DNA of 15,288 bases from Candidatus Omnitrophota bacterium (GCA_022013205.1 JAKLQT010000087.1:1-15288); one strand, 5' to 3'; positions 6,292 through 14,528 are shown, counted from the first letter of the stretch. A program made the numbers and translations. The notes: generated by a model from the letters alone, not told the origin.

Positions 6292-7173
6292 TTATCCGTA
6301 TGCGGGGAAATAATCCCCAAATACCTTTCCCCACATTTCAATCGCATCTTTAGCATATCCGCGGCTGTCATTCTCTTCTGCCTTAATGGATCGTTCATAT
6401 GCCAATTGAAATTTATCAACCGCCTCCTGAATCTTCTCTCGAGTATTTAAGTAAGATCCCACATCACCACCAAGCCCTGCGGGATCGGGATTCTGCTTGT
6501 TTATCAAATCTTTTCCTTTATCAAAATAGTAACGGACACCCGAAGGGAAATTAGATATTGTAACATTATCCAGAATCGATAAAGCCAATACTTCAAGATG
6601 AAATGACATAAAGAAACTGCCGATATTTTTATTCCAGCCTTTGATCATTTTCACCAATGGAACCATATCTCCATTATGCTTTGTGTTTGATTGGCTCATG
6701 ATTTCCACATGCTTTTTAGGATCCGTCGATAGCCAAGACTGCCTGATCGAATTTGGAATCAGGAACCCACCCCCTTGTCGATAAAATGCCGGAACAACGT
6801 CAACTCTAAAATCATCAAAACGTATTGTCACGGCTTGACCATTTCTGCTGATATCCGGTGTCTTCGTATATGTTTTTCGTAAAGTTCTCTTTACCTGATC
6901 AAGAAGCCCTGCTTGCCCACCGTTTTGACCATTATAGTGATGGTAATAACTAACATCTAAGACGGCAAAGATGTCCACATCCGCATCATTCAACGGTGCG
7001 ATCATTGTACTACGAGAATAAGATCCGGTTAAAAATGATTCTTTAACTGTTAGGCCTGCATCAAGAACCTTTCTAACTGACTTCTGCCTAGTAGAAACGG
7101 TTTCTTCTTGTAAGCCCGTTATCTCAAGATTTTCTTTCAATTTCTGAAATGATTGTTTTACTGTTATTGCCAT
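6292..7173 (-). CDS. CD-NTase (SMODS/cGAS-like) cyclic oligonucleotide synthase
   Basis: A 293-aa nucleotidyltransferase. The catalytic core shows 'LTGSYSRSTMIAPL' (48-61; G50-S51), 'DADVDIFAVLD' (63-73) with metal carboxylates D65 and D67, and a third acidic residue D125 in 'RVDVVPAF' (123-130). Residues about 165-290 form the helical C-terminal nucleotidyltransferase domain, with 'LVKMIKGWNK' and a conserved late 'WGKVFGDYFP'. Such enzymes detect infection and make cyclic di- or trinucleotides that activate an effector, here presumably the adjacent SLATT protein. The ATG at 7173 is preferred: it follows the zinc-ribbon stop by one base and begins with the family-like 'MAITVKQSFQ'; an upstream ATG at 7224 lies within the zinc-ribbon gene. 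The nucleotide product and clade cannot be fixed from sequence alone. Confidence 0.92.
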   Translation of the reverse strand: MAITVKQSFQKLKENLEITGLQEETVSTRQKSVRKVLDAGLTVKESFLTGSYSRSTMIAPLNDADVDIFAVLDVSYYHHYNGQNGGQAGLLDQVKRTLRKTYTKTPDISRNGQAVTIRFDDFRVDVVPAFYRQGGGFLIPNSIRQSWLSTDPKKHVEIMSQSNTKHNGDMVPLVKMIKGWNKNIGSFFMSFHLEVLALSILDNVTISNFPSGVRYYFDKGKDLINKQNPDPAGLGGDVGSYLNTREKIQEAVDKFQLAYERSIKAEENDSRGYAKDAIEMWGKVFGDYFPAYG

Positions 7174-7174
7174 A

Positions 7175-7336
7175 TTAATTCTCTTTTTTAAACTTCTTTC
7201 CGCACCCCGGGCATTCGACTTCATTATCGAAAAACAAACTACAGGGTACGTCGGCCCCGCAGTGCGGGCATTTCACCATGTTCGCGCCCATAGCGAAGTC
7301 ATATCCCAAAAACTCATCAAATAAATCATCCTGCAT
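7175..7336 (-). CDS. Small zinc-ribbon protein preceding the CD-NTase
   Basis: A 53-aa ORF. It has an acidic-hydrophobic N-terminus (MQDDLFDEFLGYDF), then two CxxC knuckles, 'KCPHCGADV' (22-30) and 'ECPGCGKKF' (41-49), giving four cysteines (C23, C26, C42, C45) for one zinc, plus C32. The tail is lysine-rich. The ATG lies 3 nt after the methyltransferase stop, and its own stop is one base before the CD-NTase ATG, so it is embedded in the operon and co-translated. A decayed copy of its C-terminal half lies after the SLATT gene, which argues that it travels with this CD-NTase-SLATT module. Its role is unknown; binding nucleic acid or the CD-NTase would fit. The tight spacing and the two zinc knuckles support it as a real gene despite its size. 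Confidence 0.8.
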   Translation of the reverse strand: MQDDLFDEFLGYDFAMGANMVKCPHCGADVPCSLFFDNEVECPGCGKKFKKEN

Positions 7337-7339
7337 AAA

Positions 7340-10300
7340 TCATTTTTTACGATTTAAGGCTTCAACCGTTTCAACTTCCTTCGAATCAAGGCCATAAAGC
7401 TTATATATCATATTATCCAACCGTTTTATATGGATAGATACCTCTGCTACTTTGGATTGATTATCTCGAAATCCTCGCAACCTAGTTATTGACAAAACCT
7501 TATCAACAATACTAATGACTTCTTTCTGTCTTTCATGAGAAATATTGCAAATCGGCAATCCATCAATAGTTTCAATGTCAGTTTGTGCCATAACACGGCC
7601 TGTCTCCAATGAAATTGTTTTGTAATAATAATTGAGCAAGTTCGAATTGATAACCGCTGTTATAAATTTCAAAGAATAACTTTCATCAATAAGATTTCCA
7701 ATATGCACATTATTCAAAGCAAGTAGGCCTTTGTCATCATATGCACAGATCAAAGAATCACCTGTTTGCCGCATGAAGAGTTTCTCTTTAAAATACTCAA
7801 CGCAATCATACCCGCTTTTTATTTTTGATTTATCATATAATAAAAAATTACCCTCCGGGACAATAACGTATCGATTAATTTCACCGCCTGAAATAATCCC
7901 GGGGAGCCATTTTTTACTCTTTTGCTCGTTACTGATAATAGATTTCTGACCACTTTTTCCTATTAAGCCACTGCTGAATTTAACAATATTGCCTAAATTG
8001 TTTGCATTGTTCTCAATCTTAAAAATCAATGCCATAGATTTCTCATCAAAAAACAAACGAAATCTATTATGTTTGAGATTGTTGAAATACTCCTGAGGAT
8101 AAGAAAGCTCTTTGAACGTGCCTTGTTGGACTACCTGATTGTTTTCCGCAAATCGGGCAATTATGTTGTGGTGTTCATCAATTTTCTCTTTTCTCTGGAA
8201 TGAATAGACCACAGAGAAGCCAACCGTTGCATCAAATACGCCATACGGTAATAAGAGAATATGCTTTATCTCGTTAACCCTCAATATGCATCCTCTAATT
8301 CTTGAAAAATACCGTCCCAAGAGAAAACTATCGGGTACGATATATGTTTGAATGCCTCCGTTCAACTTGGCAATCTGAATGGCCTTATCCATAAATAAAG
8401 CGTATAAACTAATCTTATATTCAGCAGAGTTCGGAAAAGCCCTCTTCAATATTTCCTTTTCTTGTGGAGTCATCTTTTGCCCGCCCCGTAATCCATAACT
8501 AACATATGGGGGATTGGCAATTACAACATCAAACCCGCCATTCTGAAATACTTCGGAAAAATGCAACTTCCAAAGAAAGAATGGTTTGATATTTGACCGC
8601 TTGAATTCTTCGAGTTTCTTAAGCTCGGACTGTTTGCCTTGTTCTTTAAGCGTAACTTCGATCAAATCCCACTCCAATCTTTCTATCCGCCGCTTCAAAT
8701 CGTCTTTTTTTGTCTTTTGAGTTGTTTCGAAAAACTCCTTATGCAATTGCTTCAAATCATCCGATTTCTTCTTGGCATTGCTGAACATATCAAACAAGCT
8801 AGCGTTTTCTACAACTTTCTTCCCGGATTGTTCAAGACGACGGATCTGAGAACTTATTTTTTTCAAATCATCGTTGATCTGCCTTTTTTTGGCTTGGGTT
8901 AACTTATTGGCCTGGTGCAGTCTTATATACTCAGACGAAAGATCAGACTGCTTCCCTTTTAAATCAGCTATCTGCTTTTCTTTATCGAAGTCTACCGTAG
9001 CGATTATGCGTTCGTCAAATAGTCGAACACCTTCGAACTCTTCCAACAAACTATTCCCTTGCATAATCTTATACTCTAAATTCGGCAAAGGCTTAATCTG
9101 CTTGATATCGCTCTCATCAACTACAAGAGACAACCATAATCGCAATTTGGCAATTTCGACAGCTCCGGGATCGATATCGACACCATAAAGCGAATTATGA
9201 ATACAATCTCTTTTAAAGTTATACGGCGTACGATCAGAACCTTTAATATAACTAGATAGGGTGTTGCGGGCGCGGACGATCTCGGTCATCATTCCAACGG
9301 GAAAGGCTCCTGAGCCGATAGCCGGATCGCAAATTTTAACATCTGCTAATTTTTCATCAATTAACTTTGCGTTAGCGCGAATACTCTCGGAAAGTTTATA
9401 ATAATATGTCTGGGTTTCTTTGCCCATTGCCTCGACTCGAGCCTCGTTTTCACTAACACTTTCTCCATATTTAATTAGCTTCTCGCAATCCGCTTTGGTA
9501 ACTTTACCTTCAAGTCCTGATACAAGATAATTCACCAAACTTTGCACACACATGTAATGAACGATTTCTCGAGGTGTATAATATGTTCCTTTTGATTTGC
9601 GATCTTTAACTTCCAAGAGATTTTCAAAAACTTTTCCAAGCATTTCCGGATCAACCGCCACTTCCTTCTCGAGAGGTTCATCTTCCTTAACGGTGAAGTT
9701 ATAACGATCAAAAATGTCTAAAATACCATTTCCCTTATCTCCCTGTTTGGTTTTGTAACTATTAGAAAACAAATCGTTGGGAAGAAGAATATCGGTATGC
9801 ACCCAATCGTAATCGTTAATAGGGTCAAAAAGCCCACCGTTTAAAAAAGGGATTTTGCAATTGAAACGGCTATAAAAATCATCATCGCGCTCTCGCGCTA
9901 AAGCCTCATAAAAAAGCGGCTCTAAGATATCGTTAAAAAAGTTGTTATAGGTTCCGTGTTTCTTTTCAAAAAGTTCACGCAAGAAATTTTTAGGGCCCGT
10001 TCCCCAGTCAGCATCGCGTTTAACGCCGAACCAACCTTTCTTCTGTAAAAAGTAAAGGAAAACGATCTGCCCAAGGAGCTTCTTGGAGAAGTCGACCGTA
10101 TTGACTTCTTTGGCCTCGAAATCATCTCTGATCTTTTTATCCTTTTTGACAACGGCCTCCAGGGTCTCTTTTGTCCACAAAAAGAGTTCCCGGTATTTTT
10201 CGAAAAACTCTTTCGTGACTTTTTCGATATTGAATGCTTCTTCAAGTTGGGCGATGACAGGATTTCTTTCGTCATCAGCAACGAGATCGACAAGCTGGCT

Positions 10301-10801
10301 TTGTGCAGTATGGCTATTTTCATTGATTCCAACAAGAAAAGACCAACGGCGCGCGGGCGTGAACTCTTCCTTTACCCTCATCTGGCCTTTCTTGCTTTCT
10401 TCAAACCGATAGTCCATCTTGACCAGAGAAAACCGCCAATCTTCTTCATTTGGGGCAACAAAGGCAACTAATGCGCCATCTTTTAATTCTCCGCCCCGGC
10501 TGCCATTCAAATACCAGGCAACGAAATTCCTCTGCATGGTGCGGGCGCGTTCTATAGACGTTGCCTTTTTGAGTTTTGCGATGAGAACATCTATTTTATG
10601 CTCTCCGTCGTTGTATTTTCCTACCCGCTCTAACGTATTGATATATTGCTCATAAGCATCAGGGATATAATTACCCTTATAGATAAACGTGGCATCTTCT
10701 ACATCGTTGAGCAAATTCTTCACGAAACCTATGAACCTATTCTTATCAAAAGGCGCTTCAAAGGTCCCCTTTATAAGTGCCTGGGCTTGTTTTTTATCCA
10801 T
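7340..10801 (-). CDS. Eco57I-type DNA adenine methyltransferase with target-recognition region
   Basis: A 1153-aa protein. Residues 1-230 are an uncharacterised N-terminal region. About 240-420 form the helical domain common to large adenine methyltransferases ('LLGQIVFLYFLQKKGWFG', 'VDPEMLGKVFENLLE', 'GTYYTPREIVHYM'). SAM motif I is 'DPAIGSGAF' (492-500), 'LYGVDIDPGAVEIAKLRLWLS' follows near 538-558, and catalytic motif IV is 'NPPY' (763-766), as in N6-adenine enzymes. Between motifs I and IV lies a long charged coiled coil (about 607-735). Residues about 890-1150 look like a TaqI/Eco57I-type specificity domain. No nuclease motif was recognised in it. It lies 3 nt after the helicase gene and is probably the modification and recognition partner of that PLD-nuclease motor; no separate specificity subunit is present. 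Confidence 0.92.
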   Translation of the reverse strand: MDKKQAQALIKGTFEAPFDKNRFIGFVKNLLNDVEDATFIYKGNYIPDAYEQYINTLERVGKYNDGEHKIDVLIAKLKKATSIERARTMQRNFVAWYLNGSRGGELKDGALVAFVAPNEEDWRFSLVKMDYRFEESKKGQMRVKEEFTPARRWSFLVGINENSHTAQSQLVDLVADDERNPVIAQLEEAFNIEKVTKEFFEKYRELFLWTKETLEAVVKKDKKIRDDFEAKEVNTVDFSKKLLGQIVFLYFLQKKGWFGVKRDADWGTGPKNFLRELFEKKHGTYNNFFNDILEPLFYEALARERDDDFYSRFNCKIPFLNGGLFDPINDYDWVHTDILLPNDLFSNSYKTKQGDKGNGILDIFDRYNFTVKEDEPLEKEVAVDPEMLGKVFENLLEVKDRKSKGTYYTPREIVHYMCVQSLVNYLVSGLEGKVTKADCEKLIKYGESVSENEARVEAMGKETQTYYYKLSESIRANAKLIDEKLADVKICDPAIGSGAFPVGMMTEIVRARNTLSSYIKGSDRTPYNFKRDCIHNSLYGVDIDPGAVEIAKLRLWLSLVVDESDIKQIKPLPNLEYKIMQGNSLLEEFEGVRLFDERIIATVDFDKEKQIADLKGKQSDLSSEYIRLHQANKLTQAKKRQINDDLKKISSQIRRLEQSGKKVVENASLFDMFSNAKKKSDDLKQLHKEFFETTQKTKKDDLKRRIERLEWDLIEVTLKEQGKQSELKKLEEFKRSNIKPFFLWKLHFSEVFQNGGFDVVIANPPYVSYGLRGGQKMTPQEKEILKRAFPNSAEYKISLYALFMDKAIQIAKLNGGIQTYIVPDSFLLGRYFSRIRGCILRVNEIKHILLLPYGVFDATVGFSVVYSFQRKEKIDEHHNIIARFAENNQVVQQGTFKELSYPQEYFNNLKHNRFRLFFDEKSMALIFKIENNANNLGNIVKFSSGLIGKSGQKSIISNEQKSKKWLPGIISGGEINRYVIVPEGNFLLYDKSKIKSGYDCVEYFKEKLFMRQTGDSLICAYDDKGLLALNNVHIGNLIDESYSLKFITAVINSNLLNYYYKTISLETGRVMAQTDIETIDGLPICNISHERQKEVISIVDKVLSITRLRGFRDNQSKVAEVSIHIKRLDNMIYKLYGLDSKEVETVEALNRKK

Positions 10802-10804
10802 AAG

Positions 10805-13800
10805 TTATTCCCCACTGAGGTACAAGGATAATATCACTTCACGTTTTCCGAAAACAACCGTCGAATACTCGACATAATGCCCTTTTAAAAGTCGCTTGGG
10901 AATATGTGTTTGAAGTGTTGCCAAAACTTTCAAGGGGTTCATTACATCATGTTTTAATTCGTCAAGGGCCTTAAGAACTCCCTTTGTAGTCTGCTTAGGA
11001 AGCCCTCCTTCTTCAAGCTGCTTTACAACCGTTCTTAAATACAATTCCTGTTCTTCAGTAAGCTGACGAGTATTTTTCAATGTAAGCTTCAACATCTTAA
11101 GAATATTGGTTGCGCTATCCCTGCCGCCTTTACCTTTGAAACGCGCCGCTACCATCTCTTCGGTTGTGGAAAAAATAAATGCCTCTTTATTCATATCTAA
11201 AAGTTCGTAGAACGCTTCTGGTAACTTTTGCCTTTTCTCGTCAAGATCGCTTTCCATTAGTTTTGCCGCAGAAAGAAAATCAAGTTCTTTTGTTTTCTCG
11301 TTAACTTTGATGATAAAAAACTTTTCAAGCTTACCTCTCCTGAAATAGGTGAGAAGTGATCCCTTATGCTCATTGTCTATTTTCCCAGTACGGGCTTTCT
11401 TGGGCAGATACTTAATTTTCTCAAATAAATCCGGGTCTTTATCTCGAATGTTTTTTATAATCTGCAAATATTTCAATTCGCTTTCTTCTTTTTCGTCTTC
11501 ACCTGTTATGACCTGTTTAGAAACCAGCCTATTAAAAAGCTCATGTGAACCAATTGGCTCGCCTTCGGTTAAAAGCTCCGCATCTCCTCCTAAAAGAGTT
11601 AAAAAGGCGTTGATTTTAGCTTCTGCGGCTTCCTTGAGTTTTATCTGATCGTTAGATTGCTTTGTAGGGAAAAAGTTAAAGGTATGTATTTCAGAAAATT
11701 TTGTATCCACGCGGTTAATACGGCCAACTCTTTGCATCATACGAGTCGGGTTCCAAGGGATATCATAGTTAATAACCGCATTAGAACGGTGTAAGTTAAC
11801 GCCTTCTGATAACACCTCAGTAGATACGAGAATACGATATTCATCTTTTGGGTGCCGGGCCCGGGCATCAAAGTTTTCAATCACTTTATCACGAGTTGCT
11901 TCCCCTGAGCCTCCGCTAAACAAAAGCGCCGTATCGGGGAACTTCTTGTTTATATTGCCTGATAGATATTCGGCGGTTTCTTTTGATTCAGTAAAAACAA
12001 TGAGCTTATTATCTTTTAGGATTTTATTTTTTGAAAGCTCATTCAAGAATTTAAGCAGTTTCGGATCTCGGGTCACATCTTGCCATAAAACCTTTACTTC
12101 TTTTAGAAGCTTAAAATCGCTCTTGAGATCCTTAATAAGATCCTCTGTGAATTCCTTCCCGGGATATTTCTCCGCCTTTCCTTCATCAATTAAACGCTGG
12201 ACAGCCTCATCATCGTCGTTTTCCAATAATTCAAAAATCTTATTGGTATATTTTTTGCTTACGTATACATTGCCCTTATCAAACTCCTTGATAAACATCT
12301 CATAAGAATAGATAAACCTGTCTATGGATTTCTTAAAGGCGAAGAAGCTGCTTTCAAGTCTTTTTACCAAAAGAATCTTCATAAACTTGCCCATATTTCT
12401 CTGAGATATCATTTCGGGCTGGGATATACGGCCCTTATAATAAAGCATCGACGTATAGCGAGCATACTTGAACTTCTGGGTTATAAGTTCAATGGTCTTA
12501 TTAAATATCCTATCTTCTTCATTGCTTAATTCGTAAAACAAAGGTTTCGGCTTCTGAGCATCCGGGAATTTTAGCTTATTTCTTTTCAGATCCTCAGAGA
12601 AATAATTAGTAATCTCTGTTCTAGTCCGGCGAACCATTAAGTATTTGAGGACTTTGTCACGGATTTCTTTTGAGTTTTCTTTTACTGTTTTGATATAATC
12701 CGCATAATCTTTTTGCCTGTCTAATCCTTTGAGTTTTCTATGAAGGCCATTGAAAAATCCTTCCAAGTCAGAAAGATTCGGAATGGTGCTCTTTTTAGCT
12801 TTTTGAAATAGCTTAATCTGGCTTAAAACGTCTTTAGGTGAGTTGTTATAGGGTGTCGCAGTGACCAGGATTACTCGCTTGCCACGACAAATTTCTGCCA
12901 GCTTCTCGTAAGTCATGGTGGTTTCTGTCCGGAAACGATGAGCCTCATCTATTATGATATTGGTATATTTTTCGGTTCCTCGGTCAATAATGTCATCGAG
13001 CTTGCCCAACGATTCAAAGTCGGCAGGGATTCTAAAATCAGAAAAGACGTTCGGCCAAGAACCGGGATTAGCTTTTTCAAGAAGCACGGGCGGCGCGATA
13101 ATTAAAGTTCGGCCATCGAGTTGCCCGGCAAGCATCGCTGAAATATAGGTCTTCCCAAGACCAACTACATCTGAAATAAATACTCCACCGTATTCCTCAA
13201 GGATCTTCTTGGCATTTAGAACCGCCTGCTCTTGATATTCTAACCGTATGAATTCTTGCGGCAAATACTTAATGAAAACATCTTCGGCCTGGCTCAATTC
13301 ATCCTTGAAATATTCATATAAGAATTTAAGATAAAGCTGATGAGGAGTGATATTCTGGTTAAGCCACGTCTTAGTTTCTATGGTCTGGATATATTTTTGA
13401 CTGACATCAACAGAGTCTTTCCAGAGTTCTTCAAATTTTTGCTTGGCAAATTCATAATCGGCCCGGGTTTTTAATTCAACGTTAAATTCAAGGTTATCAA
13501 CCAGACCTGCTTGAGTAAAATTACTAGAACCGGTAATAACTCTTCCTACATCGCGATCTCCCTCCGCAAAAGTCATTATATACAGCTTAGCGTGGATATT
13601 CTGCGAAGGATATGCCCTTATTTCTAATTTCTTGTTTTTTATCCACTCGATGAATTTAACTACTCCTTCTTCTACCTGCCGAATGTCCTCAGAACCCTCT
13701 AGCTCCTTTTCAACAAGCCCTTGAAACTCCTGCTTTGCCTCTGAATGAGAAAACTGAAGCGCCTGCTGTTTCTCGGTTACGGCCTTATGAAGCAAATCAT

Positions 13801-14002
13801 ACGTTTGGCGGCTTGTGCTTATTCCAATAAGGATTCGAATTTTTTCAGTTGCTTCCAAAGATTTGTATATTGCATAAAACCCGCTTGAATAGAAAAATCC
13901 CACAAGACAATAAAAGAATTTCGTGTCTTTTATCAAAACCTCGAATCTATCCTTGAGATTCTGATTTTTTTCATTTGTAATAAATGTTAAATCTCCGCTC
14001 AT
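10805..14002 (-). CDS. PLD-nuclease / SNF2-type superfamily 2 helicase
   Basis: A 1065-aa protein. The N-terminal domain (about 15-200) is a phospholipase D-like nuclease with 'NIHAKLYIM' (H137, K139) and 'GSSNFTQAG' (158-166), i.e. one HKD-type half-site, so dimerisation would be needed for a full active site. The motor follows: Q-like region near 250-265, Walker A 'GLGKT' (281-285), DEAH (352-355), motif III 'TATP' (381-384), then the second RecA lobe with 'LIVFTESKETAEYL' (667-680), 'STEVLSEGVNLHRS' (727-740) and 'QRVGRINR' (757-764). A helical C-terminus (about 800-1065) is unassigned. It starts in a 4-nt ATGA overlap with the RHH gene and ends 3 nt before the methyltransferase. Its likely role is ATP-driven DNA translocation with cleavage of unmethylated DNA, inferred from this pairing. 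Confidence 0.92.
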   Translation of the reverse strand: MSGDLTFITNEKNQNLKDRFEVLIKDTKFFYCLVGFFYSSGFYAIYKSLEATEKIRILIGISTSRQTYDLLHKAVTEKQQALQFSHSEAKQEFQGLVEKELEGSEDIRQVEEGVVKFIEWIKNKKLEIRAYPSQNIHAKLYIMTFAEGDRDVGRVITGSSNFTQAGLVDNLEFNVELKTRADYEFAKQKFEELWKDSVDVSQKYIQTIETKTWLNQNITPHQLYLKFLYEYFKDELSQAEDVFIKYLPQEFIRLEYQEQAVLNAKKILEEYGGVFISDVVGLGKTYISAMLAGQLDGRTLIIAPPVLLEKANPGSWPNVFSDFRIPADFESLGKLDDIIDRGTEKYTNIIIDEAHRFRTETTMTYEKLAEICRGKRVILVTATPYNNSPKDVLSQIKLFQKAKKSTIPNLSDLEGFFNGLHRKLKGLDRQKDYADYIKTVKENSKEIRDKVLKYLMVRRTRTEITNYFSEDLKRNKLKFPDAQKPKPLFYELSNEEDRIFNKTIELITQKFKYARYTSMLYYKGRISQPEMISQRNMGKFMKILLVKRLESSFFAFKKSIDRFIYSYEMFIKEFDKGNVYVSKKYTNKIFELLENDDDEAVQRLIDEGKAEKYPGKEFTEDLIKDLKSDFKLLKEVKVLWQDVTRDPKLLKFLNELSKNKILKDNKLIVFTESKETAEYLSGNINKKFPDTALLFSGGSGEATRDKVIENFDARARHPKDEYRILVSTEVLSEGVNLHRSNAVINYDIPWNPTRMMQRVGRINRVDTKFSEIHTFNFFPTKQSNDQIKLKEAAEAKINAFLTLLGGDAELLTEGEPIGSHELFNRLVSKQVITGEDEKEESELKYLQIIKNIRDKDPDLFEKIKYLPKKARTGKIDNEHKGSLLTYFRRGKLEKFFIIKVNEKTKELDFLSAAKLMESDLDEKRQKLPEAFYELLDMNKEAFIFSTTEEMVAARFKGKGGRDSATNILKMLKLTLKNTRQLTEEQELYLRTVVKQLEEGGLPKQTTKGVLKALDELKHDVMNPLKVLATLQTHIPKRLLKGHYVEYSTVVFGKREVILSLYLSGE

Positions 14003-14184
14003 TTTTTCTTCCCTTTATTTATCCAATTGTCCCGATCTTTTCCTATCAAATCCCGGATGATAGAAACAATGGATGCGTTTTTGTTTTGTTTCTGAAGTGC
14101 AAGAGCTTTTTCTTTCAGAAAAAAGTAATGTTCATCGGACAGTTCTATCGTGGTTTTTTTGGCATAATTTCTTTTAACAGGCAT
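13999..14184 (-). CDS. Ribbon-helix-helix-like regulator, first gene of the defence island
   Basis: A 61-aa basic protein. 'KKTTIELSDEHYFFLKEKALALQKQNKNASIVSIIRDLIGKD' across residues 9-50 has the RHH layout of a short beta strand (TTIELS), a first helix, a polar turn and a second helix ending in 'IIRDLIGKD'. Such proteins dimerise and insert their beta ribbon into palindromic operators. GAGG lies 6 nt before the ATG. The stop overlaps the helicase start (ATGA), so the two are coupled. Upstream are a good promoter and a perfect 14-bp palindrome at the predicted transcription start, which fits autorepression of the island. An antitoxin role is possible, but no toxin gene of usual size is adjacent. 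The RHH call rests on pattern only. Confidence 0.7.
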   Translation of the reverse strand: MPVKRNYAKKTTIELSDEHYFFLKEKALALQKQNKNASIVSIIRDLIGKDRDNWINKGKKK

Positions 14185-14221
14185 GTGTTACCTCACAGTT
14201 ATTGTAGATTTTGACCCTACT

Positions 14222-14235
14222 TCCATAATTATGGA
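14222..14235. promoter_or_regulatory. Candidate operator, perfect 14-bp palindrome TCCATAATTATGGA
   Basis: TCCATAATTATGGA is self-complementary over all 14 bases. It touches the last base of the -10 box and covers the expected transcription start of the RHH-helicase operon, a classic position for a repressor that blocks polymerase. A second, imperfect inverted repeat (ACAAAGCATTGT, 14243-14254, 5 of 6 pairs) lies between the -10 and -35 boxes. Binding by the RHH protein encoded just downstream is inferred. Confidence 0.6.
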
Positions 14236-14263
14236 TTATATCACAAAGCATTGTATTTGGAAA
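14235..14263 (-). promoter_or_regulatory. Promoter of the defence island
   Basis: On the reverse strand TTTCCA (14258-14263, 4 of 6 to TTGACA) is followed by a 17-nt spacer and a consensus TATAAT (14235-14240). This places the transcription start near 14228, about 44 nt before the RHH start codon, leaving room for the GAGG ribosome binding site. No comparably good promoter was found inside the island, so it may drive most or all of the nine genes down to vsr. Confidence 0.65.
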
Positions 14264-14307
14264 CAAAAAACCTCCCCTGCAGATTTAATATAGCACACGA
14301 CACTGTA

Positions 14308-14523
14308 TTAGCTGAACTTCATGGCCCAGTGGGATTCTGATATTTTGATTTTGACGGCTTTTGAGTCCTTGGAAGGCCTAATTTTCAGGATCCATGCTTT
14401 AGGAAACCATGCCTTTTTGCCGTCAAACTTGATTAAAATGGCCCTGCGGGTTTCGTGGATTAGAAAAACATCTATCCAGATATAGTTTTTAGGATATAAT
14501 ATGCCCCTTAACAGCCCTCTCAT
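14308..14523 (-). CDS. Small protein of unknown function, probably beta-rich
   Basis: A 71-aa basic protein that I cannot assign. It begins with a hydrophobic and basic stretch (RGLLRGILYPKNYIWIDVFLI), then 'ETRRAILIKFDGKKAWFPKAWI' around residues 24-46, which reads as paired beta strands with a 'GxxxWxPKxxI' turn, and ends in an alternating 'KAVKIKISESHWAMKF'. The 'ILI.fDG..aW.PK..I' pattern recalls short phage- and plasmid-type proteins of unknown role. It starts 5 nt after the winged-HTH gene and probably shares its transcript. The overlap-free spacing and shared strand support it being real. Confidence 0.55.
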   Translation of the reverse strand: MRGLLRGILYPKNYIWIDVFLIHETRRAILIKFDGKKAWFPKAWILKIRPSKDSKAVKIKISESHWAMKFS

Positions 14524-14528
14524 AAAGA

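Noticed and set aside
6287..6334. Longer N-terminus for the SLATT protein
   Set aside because: The extra 16 residues lie within the CD-NTase coding end; the ATG at 6286 just after the CD-NTase stop fits the operon spacing better.
7174..7224. Longer N-terminus for the CD-NTase
   Set aside because: The upstream ATG at 7224 falls within the zinc-ribbon gene, and the added 17 residues are basic and atypical; the ATG at 7173 begins a family-like N-terminus.
9922..10335. A 137-codon minus-strand frame inside the methyltransferase gene
   Set aside because: It is out of frame within a clearly coding region, Ser/Lys/Arg-rich, and resembles no family.
7340..14002. DISARM, BREX or classical Type I restriction system
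   Set aside because: No drmA/drmB, brxC/pglZ or hsdS genes are present; the pair has only the PLD-helicase and a self-specifying methyltransferase.
13999..14184. Toxin-antitoxin pair with the RHH protein as antitoxin
   Set aside because: The neighbouring coupled gene is a 1065-aa helicase, and no small toxin-like gene lies on either side.
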